A stretch of DNA of 19,521 nt from NCBI GenBank assembly GCA_013286985.1, contig JABDEQ010000037.1, positions 1-19,521 of the forward strand, written 5' to 3'. Of this stretch, positions 13,238-19,521 are shown piece after piece. The position numbers were made by a program, and so were the translations under genes. The notes beneath the pieces are model-generated. The model worked only from the letters and a program-made list of their open reading frames with translations. It was not told where the DNA came from and ran no database searches. The first letter of the stretch is position 1; every line of letters begins with the position of its first letter. This stretch comes from Bacteroidota bacterium (GTDB lineage: Bacteria > Bacteroidota > Bacteroidia > Sphingobacteriales > Sphingobacteriaceae).

Positions 13238-15657
13238 TACCTTACCTGTTACACGTAGCTTTATTGATATCAGTTTGCCTTTTGTTTTATAAGCTGTTAT
13301 TGCAAAAAGAAACCTTTTACCGGCTTAACCGTGTTGTTTTAGTTTTTTGTTTGGCTTTAGCATTTGTATTACCGCTTATACCTATACCCCAACAATGGGC
13401 GCTAAGGGAAGTTTCTAAAGCACCCGAGGTAAGTACTCAGCCGCAAAAAGCTTATCAGCCTGTTATTATTACACCGCAGAATGATGTGTCAAACATGCCC
13501 GTGGCAAAGCCTGCTGCTAGTCCCACTTCAGCCATAAAACAAACTTCGGCAATAACCAATCAAAGCGAGCCCTTAATGCACAGTGCTATTAAATGGCTGT
13601 TTTATTTATACTGGATTGGGGTTGCCGCCTTTGGATTAAACTTTTTGCTGCAAATTATAGTATTGCTATACCAGGCCTATACCAAGCCGGCAATAAAGGA
13701 TGGCAAGTTCCGAATTGTTGAGCTTTACGGCGATAAGGCCCCCTGTTCATTTGGCAACAACATTTTCATTAATCCCGAAAAGTATGACTGGGATACTTAT
13801 AGCCAGATTTTACTACACGAAAAAATCCATATTCAACAGGGCCATAGTTTTGATATTTTAATAGCTGAGCTGGTTTTAGTGGTGCAATGGTTTAACCCAT
13901 TTGCATGGATTTATCGTACCGAAGTTGAAAATAATCTGGAGTTTTTAACCGACGATGCCGTACTGGAACACAAAGAAATTGAAAGGGAAAGTTATCAGAT
14001 GAGCCTTTTAAAGGTATCGGCACCACACCTTTCGCTTGGAATTACAACCAATTACAACCAATCATTATTAAAGAAAAGAATTGTTATGATGAATGCTAAA
14101 AAATCAAACATCCATATTATGTGGAAATACTTTTTCCTGGTGCCCTTGCTGGGAGTATTGGCATGCGCATTAAATGACCCGGCTGCTTATAGCATGCCCG
14201 TTAACACATCGGCTAAAAACCATTTACAAACTACAAAAGATACCGATAACCGGCCCGATGACAGAACCCAGGGAGCATGGTTTGCAACAATTAAAAATGA
14301 TAAAGTTCATATTGAATTTAAAAGCAATGACGATGATCACAACTGGTCAAACAGTTCGACATTCAATCTTAGTGACTTTCCGGCCCTGCCAAAAGATCAA
14401 AAAGGTGAATTTACCCTAAAACGCGAAGCCGGTGTTATTGTGTTTAACGGCAAGTTTGAGGGAAATGAAGGCTACGGCCATTATAAATTCACGGCCGATA
14501 AAAGTTTTAACGCTTTTTTAACCAGCCAGGGTATTACTGAAATTGAAGATGGCGACTCATTTGCTTTCTTTAGCTTGAATATTAAAAAGGACTATGTATT
14601 GATGTTGCAAAAAAATGGATTCAAGGATATCTCTAAGGGCAATTTGATTGCAATGTCGGCCCTTAAAGTTGATGAACCGTACATAGCCATGTGGAAAGCA
14701 AACGGATTTAATGATCTTAGTCCGAATGAGCTGGTATCAGGCAAGGCATTGGGTATAACCAGCGAGTACGTAAACGAAATACGAAAGGCCGGTTATAAAG
14801 ACATCAGTTTTAATCAGTTGGTGAGTTTCAAGGCACAAAATATTACCGGAGCCTATATTAATGGTCTGCGCAAAAACAAAATTAAAAATGGCTCAGGCGC
14901 AGGCGAAGATAGTTTACCATCAGCCAATGAAATATCCAGCTATAAAGCCATGAACATTGATTCGGCGTATGTGCGGTCATTAGCCGCCGCCGGGTATAGA
15001 AATATATCTTATAACCAACTCACTACCCTAAAAGCCCTGGGTATTACCGCTGCTTATACAAAAAGCTTCAAAGAAGTAGGGTATACTACTTTAACGCTTA
15101 ACAATCTTATCACCTTAAAATCTTTAGGTATAACACCTGCTTATATTAAAGGCTTTGAAGCTTTGGGATACAAAAACCTTACCGTAAATAATGTCACTAC
15201 CTTAAAATCATTAGGTATAACTGAAGATTATATTAAGGGTTTTGAGGCGATGGGGTATAAAAATTTATCAGTAAATAATTTGTCCACCTTAAAATCATTA
15301 GATATCAATGAAGAGTATATTAAAAGCTTTGAAGCGTTAGGATATAAGAATCTTTCTATAAACAATTTAAGCTCTTTAAAGGCGCTGGGCATCAATGAGG
15401 AATATGTTAAAAGCTTTGAAGCCATCGGTTATAAAAACATCCCGGTTAATTCATTAAGCTCATTAAAAGCAATGGATATTACTCCTGATTTTGTAAAAGG
15501 ATTTAAAGACATTGGGTTTACCGATATTTCTATTAATCAGCTGTCATCATTAAAAGCTACAGGCGTAACCCCCGCTTACATTACCGAAATGAGAGGTAAA
15601 GGCTTTAACTCAAATGATGTAGAAAAGTATGTGCGTTTAAAAACAGCCTTTAATTAA
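13234..15657 (+). CDS. BlaR1-type M56 membrane metalloprotease with a repeat-containing ectodomain
   Basis: 807 residues. TM helices lie near residues 3-21, 34-51, 121-146 and 299-313, the four-helix layout of BlaR1. The gluzincin site is H195-E-K-I-H199 with E236 (EFLTDD) as the likely third ligand, so the protease looks intact. The usual C-terminal penicillin-binding sensor is missing. Residues about 335-446 form a beta-rich module (GAWFATIKNDKVHIEFK ... FTLKREAGVIVFNGKFEG). Residues 447-807 are twelve copies of a 29-residue repeat, consensus xLGITxxYIKxFxxxGYKN followed by LSxNxLxxLK. The fourth copy carries a 9-residue insertion and the last copy is a divergent cap. The ectodomain should face the periplasm. 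The ligand is unknown. The next gene encodes the same module and repeats without the membrane part. Confidence 0.9.
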   Translation: MIPYLLHVALLISVCLLFYKLLLQKETFYRLNRVVLVFCLALAFVLPLIPIPQQWALREVSKAPEVSTQPQKAYQPVIITPQNDVSNMPVAKPAASPTSAIKQTSAITNQSEPLMHSAIKWLFYLYWIGVAAFGLNFLLQIIVLLYQAYTKPAIKDGKFRIVELYGDKAPCSFGNNIFINPEKYDWDTYSQILLHEKIHIQQGHSFDILIAELVLVVQWFNPFAWIYRTEVENNLEFLTDDAVLEHKEIERESYQMSLLKVSAPHLSLGITTNYNQSLLKKRIVMMNAKKSNIHIMWKYFFLVPLLGVLACALNDPAAYSMPVNTSAKNHLQTTKDTDNRPDDRTQGAWFATIKNDKVHIEFKSNDDDHNWSNSSTFNLSDFPALPKDQKGEFTLKREAGVIVFNGKFEGNEGYGHYKFTADKSFNAFLTSQGITEIEDGDSFAFFSLNIKKDYVLMLQKNGFKDISKGNLIAMSALKVDEPYIAMWKANGFNDLSPNELVSGKALGITSEYVNEIRKAGYKDISFNQLVSFKAQNITGAYINGLRKNKIKNGSGAGEDSLPSANEISSYKAMNIDSAYVRSLAAAGYRNISYNQLTTLKALGITAAYTKSFKEVGYTTLTLNNLITLKSLGITPAYIKGFEALGYKNLTVNNVTTLKSLGITEDYIKGFEAMGYKNLSVNNLSTLKSLDINEEYIKSFEALGYKNLSINNLSSLKALGINEEYVKSFEAIGYKNIPVNSLSSLKAMDITPDFVKGFKDIGFTDISINQLSSLKATGVTPAYITEMRGKGFNSNDVEKYVRLKTAFN
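14572..15654 (+). repeat. Twelve tandem 87-bp (29-residue) coding repeats in the BlaR1-type gene
   Basis: Units start at codons 447, 476, 505, 534 (extended by 27 bp), 572, 601, 630, 659, 688, 717, 746 and 775. Neighbouring units 7 and 8 differ at about 23 of 87 bases; ten codons change synonymously and six residues change. The repeats are therefore old and held by selection on the protein, not a recent DNA expansion. Confidence 0.88.
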
Positions 15658-15676
15658 TGATCTAATCTTAATCATC

Positions 15677-16753
15677 ATGAAAAAAATCATTATAATAAAC
15701 TTGTTGGCATCGTTTTTATTGTTTGCTATGGCTGGCAGTCAAACATTTGCTCAACAGCCTCACCCAAAACCAAAGCCTACCCACAATAACGACTGGAATT
15801 TTGATAACAACGGTCATCTGCCCGGTACATGGAACGCTGTTATAAAAGATGGTGTTGTAAATATTGAATTCTTCGGCGAGCATTGGAGCGATGGCAGGAA
15901 TTTCACCATAGCGGAACTTGGTGTGCTGCCTGCAGACAAAATTGGAGACTTTAGCCTAAACCGGGAATCTGGCAAATTGAGTTTCAAAGGCGTATTTCAG
16001 GATCAATGGGGCCACGGCACTTATCAGTTTGATGAAAATCCTGGCTTTAAAGCATACCTGGCACAAAAGGGCTATACCGGTTTAGACAAAGAATTAATGC
16101 TCAATGTCTTCTTTACCGATATCAATAAAAGTTATTTTGACTACTTAAAGTCAAATGGCTACGTGTCCATTTCAAACAGCCAATTTAAAGATCTTGCCGA
16201 ACAGGACATCAACCGTAAAGCGTTGGATGATTATTTTAACCTGTTTAAAACGGAAGGCTATGGCCATCAATCCATCGATAAAATTGTTGAGTTAAGGGAA
16301 CATGGTGTAGGCGCCCGTTTTATAAACAGCTTTCACCAGGCGGGGTATAAAGACATACCGCTTGACAGGGCGCTGGAATTACGTGACCATGGCGTAAGCG
16401 TTGAGTATATAACCAGTATTCAAAAAATGGGTTACGAAAAAGTATCGCTGGAAAGAGCACAGGAACTACGTGATCATGGTGTAACCACCGAATTTATAAG
16501 CGATATGCAAAATATCGGGTATAAAGACATCAGCCTGGAAAAAGCGCAGGAGCTACGTGATCATGGCGTTAATCCGGAGTTTATAAAAAGTATTGCGGCT
16601 TTAGGTTTTAAAGATATTACGCTTGATCAGGCCCAGGAATTGAGAGATCATGGAGTAAATGCCGCTTTCATAAAAAAAGCGCAGGGCAAGGGCATGAATC
16701 TTCATACACTTGATGATTATATCAGATTAAGAGATACTGGTTTCAACGATTAA
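15677..16753 (+). CDS. Secreted protein homologous to the BlaR1-type ectodomain
   Basis: 358 residues. Residues 1-25 are a Sec signal peptide (MKKIIIINLLASFLLFAMAG, cut expected after TFA before QQPHPKPKP). Residues about 48-145 match the beta-rich module of the upstream protease: GTWNAVIKDGVVNIEFF, then FSLNRESGKLSFKGVF, then WGHGTYQF. Residues 146-358 are seven 29-residue repeats: two divergent ones (the second with a 4-residue insertion), four regular copies sharing the joint ELRDHGV, and a cap with GKGMNLHTLDDYIRL that matches the last repeat of the protease. The repeat class is the same, though the joint is ELRDHGV here and TLKSLGI there. It starts 19 bp after the protease gene and shares its operon. 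Likely periplasmic or exported. A role as ligand, competitor or scaffold of the sensor is inference. Confidence 0.85.
   Translation: MKKIIIINLLASFLLFAMAGSQTFAQQPHPKPKPTHNNDWNFDNNGHLPGTWNAVIKDGVVNIEFFGEHWSDGRNFTIAELGVLPADKIGDFSLNRESGKLSFKGVFQDQWGHGTYQFDENPGFKAYLAQKGYTGLDKELMLNVFFTDINKSYFDYLKSNGYVSISNSQFKDLAEQDINRKALDDYFNLFKTEGYGHQSIDKIVELREHGVGARFINSFHQAGYKDIPLDRALELRDHGVSVEYITSIQKMGYEKVSLERAQELRDHGVTTEFISDMQNIGYKDISLEKAQELRDHGVNPEFIKSIAALGFKDITLDQAQELRDHGVNAAFIKKAQGKGMNLHTLDDYIRLRDTGFND
16112..16750 (+). repeat. Seven tandem 29-residue coding repeats in the secreted paralogue
   Basis: Units begin at codons 146, 175, 208, 237, 266, 295 and 324. Units three to seven begin with (E/D)HGV preceded by ELR, and the corresponding DNA (gagctacgtgatcatgg-like) is well conserved between copies. 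Confidence 0.82.
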
Positions 16754-16763
16754 AAGACTTTCA

Positions 16764-16798
16764 AGCATAAGCAAAACCATTAAGGTTTTGCTTATGCT
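16764..16798. terminator. Bidirectional terminator with a perfect 15-bp stem
   Basis: AGCATAAGCAAAACC (16764-16778) pairs with 16784-16798 around ATTAA, and CTTTTTTC follows on the plus strand. It ends the BlaI/BlaR-type operon. The stop codon of the minus-strand gene (16792-16794) is inside the right arm. Confidence 0.88.
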
Positions 16799-17811
16799 CT
16801 TTTTTCAAGCTCCATATAGTTGTGCATGTATTCTTCCCGCGCGTAAATGCCCATCAGATCGCGGCAGATATTGGCAATTTTACGTGCCGATGTTCCATTA
16901 TTTTGTAATGGGGCAAGCCTTTTCAAATCGTTAATATCAAAGTAAGAATGTACCTTTTTGCCAAGTGCTAAACCAACATAAACCACTGTTGAATACTGGG
17001 TAATTAATTCGCTGCAATTGGCTATCATATGGTTGGTATTGCCTGAGCGGTATATCAATGTGCCCACGGGCGCATATTTCTTTATTTCGGCCTCTGCGCG
17101 TTCAAAGTTTTCATTGGGATGCAGTTTAAACAACAATTTTCTGCCATCGGCAATTTTCACCGCCTCTTTAATAAATGCAGGCCTGTTTTCGTACCTGAAC
17201 GTTTCGCGCATATCAGTAGTGGCTACCATAACATAGTTTTTGTACGGAAAATCGTTACTCAAAAACTGTTTGATATTATCGTAATTGGGTATGCCTGTAA
17301 TTTTTATTTTGGCAGCATCTGTACCCAATTTTATAAACTGATTTTTATATCCTTCAGATCCGGCACAATAAACATCGCAGATATTTGACGAACCATTTAA
17401 TGAGGTTCCTCCGCTTAAAATTGGTGGTAATTTTAAAGCTTTCACAATGGCGCTTAATATGGTATATTTATCGGTCATTCCCTCCTGCACCCATACTGTT
17501 TTTACCTGCTGCATGCGTTTAGGGATATGTAAGTCACTGCAATAAACTACAAGATCATATTGATTTTTAAGGGCCCGATAGTCAATTTGCAAGCCATTAG
17601 CTTCCAGATATTTTTCTGAATTGATTTTAAACTGCCCGGCCAGGATGGTACCGTTTAATAGCGAAGTATGTTTTATTAATTTATTTACGATCGGCGAATC
17701 AATAAATAACTGACTAAACCAGCAATCAAACTCACTGAGCTGCTGTGAAATAAGGTGCATTTGAACAGTTTGGTTCATTGAACCGGTTATAAAGAGTATT
17801 TTTTTATTCAT
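16792..17811 (-). CDS. GT-B-like protein, putative surface-polysaccharide enzyme
   Basis: 339 residues with no TM helix or signal peptide. Two Rossmann-like halves are suggested: an N-terminal strand KKILFITGSMNQTVQMHLI, and a C-terminal half containing YVMVATTDMRETFRYENRPAFIKEAV, LLFKLHPNENFERAE and ELITQYSTVVYVGLALGKKV. The H-P-N-E and TQYSTVVYVGLALGK segments resemble the nucleotide-sugar-binding part of UDP-GlcNAc 2-epimerase-like and CDP-glycerol-transferase-like GT-B proteins. I therefore read it as an enzyme of cell-surface glycan synthesis but cannot name the reaction. An ATG at 17811 is preferred to an in-frame TTG at 17820. It stands alone on the minus strand, convergent with the BlaI/BlaR-type operon. 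Confidence 0.6.
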   Translation of the reverse strand: MNKKILFITGSMNQTVQMHLISQQLSEFDCWFSQLFIDSPIVNKLIKHTSLLNGTILAGQFKINSEKYLEANGLQIDYRALKNQYDLVVYCSDLHIPKRMQQVKTVWVQEGMTDKYTILSAIVKALKLPPILSGGTSLNGSSNICDVYCAGSEGYKNQFIKLGTDAAKIKITGIPNYDNIKQFLSNDFPYKNYVMVATTDMRETFRYENRPAFIKEAVKIADGRKLLFKLHPNENFERAEAEIKKYAPVGTLIYRSGNTNHMIANCSELITQYSTVVYVGLALGKKVHSYFDINDLKRLAPLQNNGTSARKIANICRDLMGIYAREEYMHNYMELEKRA

Positions 17812-17903
17812 ATAAAGCAATATGGGGTATCTGAATAAATCATTGCAACATTCCAGTTACATACGAAGTAAATAAAATCATTTCAATCAAAATTCACCCA
17901 ATT

Positions 17904-17923
17904 GTCAAAATCTACTATTTGAC
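17904..17923. promoter_or_regulatory. Short dyad upstream of the GT-B-like gene
   Basis: GTCAAA-N8-TTTGAC is a perfect 6-bp inverted repeat 93-112 bp upstream of the ATG at 17811 (minus strand). It may be a regulator site; evidence is limited to symmetry. Confidence 0.2.
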
Positions 17924-17976
17924 TAAACCAGTACATAGGTCAGTAATGTGTCTTATTGACACTTGATTTCTCTTTA

Positions 17977-18005
17977 AAACAAAACAAAGCCCCTTTGCAG
18001 GAGCT
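17977..18005 (-). terminator. Terminator after the Hsp20 gene
   Basis: On the minus strand AGCTCC pairs with GGGGCT (18000-18005 with 17988-17993, one G-U pair) around a 6-nt loop, followed by TTTGTTTTGTTTT. It lies about 27 bp after the Hsp20 stop. Confidence 0.5.
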
Positions 18006-18031
18006 CGTGTTGTTGCCATAGGTGTTTTGTA

Positions 18032-18457
18032 TTAATTTACCGGAATTTCCTGCGATGGTTTTTGAGCTTCTGCATTTTTAGGCAGGTTAATAATTAACAC
18101 ACCTTCTTCCTGTTTGGCGGTGATGTTTTCCACATCAACCTGGCCATTTAAATTCAGCATCCTTTCGAATGATTTTATCGGATATTCCTGTTTGCTAAAG
18201 TTCGGCACATTGGCTTCATCAACTGCACGGGTACCACTGATGTACAAAATATCATCCTGAACAGAAATTTTTATATTCTCTTTAGTATAGCCAAGAGCGT
18301 ATACATAAACGTCAAAATTGGCTTCGTTATCTGCAATATTTATCGGCAAATTATATTTGGCCCGGCGAAAGTATTCTCCTTTGAAATGGCCGTGTTTTCC
18401 GTGTGCATGGTGGCCGCAACCTTGTGCGCCTCTGCCTGAATTATGATCTCTAAACAT
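18032..18457 (-). CDS. Hsp20/alpha-crystallin family small heat-shock protein with His-rich N-terminus
   Basis: 141 residues. The alpha-crystallin domain spans about 38-128: LPINIADNEANFDVYVYALGYTKENIKISVQDDILYISG and the signature EEGVLIINLPK (117-127). The C-terminal I-P-V (138-140) matches the I-x-I/V anchor used in oligomer assembly. The role is ATP-independent holding of unfolding proteins in the cytoplasm. The unusual part is residues 1-24, rich in Gly and His (H5, H16, H17, H19, H22, H24 plus C14), which could bind metal ions. The gene lies downstream of an ECF sigma factor operon with a 132-bp gap, so it may have its own promoter; a shared stress response is a guess. Confidence 0.92.
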   Translation of the reverse strand: MFRDHNSGRGAQGCGHHAHGKHGHFKGEYFRRAKYNLPINIADNEANFDVYVYALGYTKENIKISVQDDILYISGTRAVDEANVPNFSKQEYPIKSFERMLNLNGQVDVENITAKQEEGVLIINLPKNAEAQKPSQEIPVN

Positions 18458-18589
18458 TTTTGTCTTTTTTTAATGCGGGCTTTAATGCCTCGCTATTAGT
18501 GAAGACGGATGGTTTAGAAAATTACTTTAAACAAATTTTATTTTTTGGAAAGATGATTTGCAGAGAGCGATTAGGTGATAATTTAAGGA

Positions 18590-18883
18590 TTATAGCCGGT
18601 TGCTGCGCTTGCGCCACTCTTCTTTAAACGATGAGCGGTCATTTTCATCCATCCCCATTAGTTTTTCCTTTAAAAAATATTTGGCATTTCGTCCCTTGTT
18701 GCCAAAGTTAAAGCTGCCAAATAATACGCGGCATAAAATCATTAAGCCCAGGGCTTGCCAATAAGAAATTTTACCTAATTGCGTAACCTGCAGTAAAATA
18801 GCATTCCATAATAGCATTACCGCAATGCTTAAAAGCAGAAATACAACTATACAGAAAATCAGATATAAAAACTTGTGCCTCAT
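18590..18883 (-). CDS. Small two-TM membrane protein linked to an ECF sigma factor
   Basis: 97 residues with two hydrophobic helices (about 4-28 and 42-60) and a charged, probably cytoplasmic tail (FLKEKLMGMDENDRSSFKEEWRKR). It starts 28 bp downstream of the ECF sigma gene on the same strand, in the place where membrane anti-sigma factors or regulators are usually found. It is far shorter than known anti-sigma factors and has no ZAS cysteine-histidine motif. I do not recognise a named family. A role in holding or modulating the sigma factor is inference from position only. Confidence 0.75.
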   Translation of the reverse strand: MRHKFLYLIFCIVVFLLLSIAVMLLWNAILLQVTQLGKISYWQALGLMILCRVLFGSFNFGNKGRNAKYFLKEKLMGMDENDRSSFKEEWRKRSNRL

Positions 18884-18911
18884 ACCAGCGGGTATATTTG
18901 CCTTAAAAGTA

Positions 18912-19460
18912 TTAATAATCTAAAAAATCATCATACAATTGTTGCAAACGATTGCGTAAATATTTTACAGCATACCCTTTCCGCGATATAATAGTCTTTA
19001 AATTTTCACCGGTTTCGTCGGCAATTTGGCGTAGTGTCTTGTCTTCCAACTCATTCCAAACAAACACCTCTCTTTGCTTTTCGGGTAGTTCGTTTAAGGC
19101 TTCAAACAATTCGTCCCAAAATAATTCTTTCAAATAAACCGATTCGGGGTCATCTTCATCGGTTAATAAAATATCAGCAAAATTATAGTCGTCCTCCTCA
19201 TCGTCATCAATTAAATCATCAATTAGCTGTTCTGTGCGTTTTCGCCCTTTGTCAATTATTTTATTCCGGGCCACTTTAAATAGCCAGCCTTTTAAATGAT
19301 CAATGTCATCTGTATCGGTTATATTGCTTAACTGCAACCAAACATCCTGCAAAATATCTTCAGCATCAGCTTCTGTAGTAACTTTTCCTCTGATAAAATT
19401 GAAAAGCCCTTTACCATAATCGCCTACCGCCTTAATTATATTTTTAGATTTTTGAGTCAT
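18912..19460 (-). CDS. ECF-type RNA polymerase sigma factor
   Basis: 182 residues. Sigma region 2 spans about 8-75: ADAEDILQDVWLQLSNI, then LKGWLFKVARNKIIDKGRKR as regions 2.3-2.4. Sigma region 4 spans about 112-175: ALNELPEKQREVFVWNELEDKTLRQIADETGENLKTIISRKGYAVKYLRNRL, with the helix-turn-helix in RQIADETGENLKTIISRKGYA. The linker (81-105) is strikingly acidic, with twelve Asp or Glu in the first dozen or so positions around DDLIDDDEEDDYNFAD. The start at 19460 gives a normal N-terminus. The small two-TM protein follows on the same strand. The target promoters are unknown. Confidence 0.92.
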   Translation of the reverse strand: MTQKSKNIIKAVGDYGKGLFNFIRGKVTTEADAEDILQDVWLQLSNITDTDDIDHLKGWLFKVARNKIIDKGRKRTEQLIDDLIDDDEEDDYNFADILLTDEDDPESVYLKELFWDELFEALNELPEKQREVFVWNELEDKTLRQIADETGENLKTIISRKGYAVKYLRNRLQQLYDDFLDY

Positions 19461-19521
19461 TCGTTAATTATCCTTCATTAAAGAAGACGAATGAGGATTC
19501 AATTTACTTTAAGACAAAAGG

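Noticed and set aside
14572..15654. Regular 87-bp repeats as a possible CRISPR array
   Set aside because: They lie in frame inside one ORF, have no spacer/repeat alternation, and silent substitutions dominate between copies.
13234..15657. Beta-lactam sensing by the BlaR1-type protein
   Set aside because: No penicillin-binding SxxK/SxN/KTG domain is present in the ectodomain and no beta-lactamase gene is nearby.
17948..17962. GTGTC-TTATT-GACAC hairpin as a terminator
   Set aside because: Only five base pairs, no T-run, and it does not follow directly on any gene; a better terminator lies at 17977-18005.
1..19521. Insertion sequences, tRNA or rRNA genes
   Set aside because: No transposase-like ORF, terminal inverted repeats with target duplications, cloverleaf or rRNA segment was recognised on reading; this was not a computed search.

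Overview
The window looks like chromosomal DNA from an aerobic, free-living Bacteroidota of the Sphingobacteriaceae type; Mucilaginibacter or a close relative is my guess from overall protein style, not from a database match. Support: AT-rich intergenic DNA, few Shine-Dalgarno sites, promoter-like TTTG / TAnnTTTG elements, FtsX-type permeases without an adjacent ATPase, a BlaI/BlaR1-type pair, a small ECF sigma operon and a secreted beta-helix glycoside hydrolase. No rRNA, tRNA, CRISPR array or insertion sequence was seen.

Layout. 1-2502 (+): 3' end of an AraC-family regulator, two tandem short-chain dehydrogenases (SDRs) and a small DoxX-like membrane protein. 2503-5849 (+): a YeiH-type putative sulfate exporter coupled to an 80-residue four-to-five-cysteine protein, then a Crp/Fnr-family regulator and an M24 peptidase-fold protein. 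5917-8213 (-): a secreted GH87-like beta-helix hydrolase and a carboxymuconolactone decarboxylase-family protein; the latter is divergent from an HxlR regulator (8316-8669, +), with a 16-bp inverted-repeat operator between them. 8666-12570 (-): a BamA/TamA-type outer-membrane barrel and an 802-residue FtsX/MacB-like permease.

12793-16753 (+) is the most interesting part. A three-gene operon encodes a BlaI-type repressor, an M56 BlaR1-type membrane metalloprotease that overlaps it by four bases, and a secreted protein. Three 16-bp palindromes spaced exactly 20 bp precede it. The protease has no penicillin-binding sensor. Its ectodomain is instead a small beta-rich module followed by twelve 29-residue repeats. 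The third gene encodes the same module and the same repeat type as a free exported protein. This suggests a BlaI/BlaR-like relay that senses something other than beta-lactams, with a soluble paralogue of its own sensor domain.

16792-19460 (-): a GT-B-like surface-polysaccharide enzyme, an Hsp20 chaperone with a His/Gly-rich N-terminus, a two-TM small protein and an ECF sigma factor. Strong hairpins close several units. Two of them, between convergent genes at about 5890 and 16780, contain the minus-strand stop codon inside the stem.
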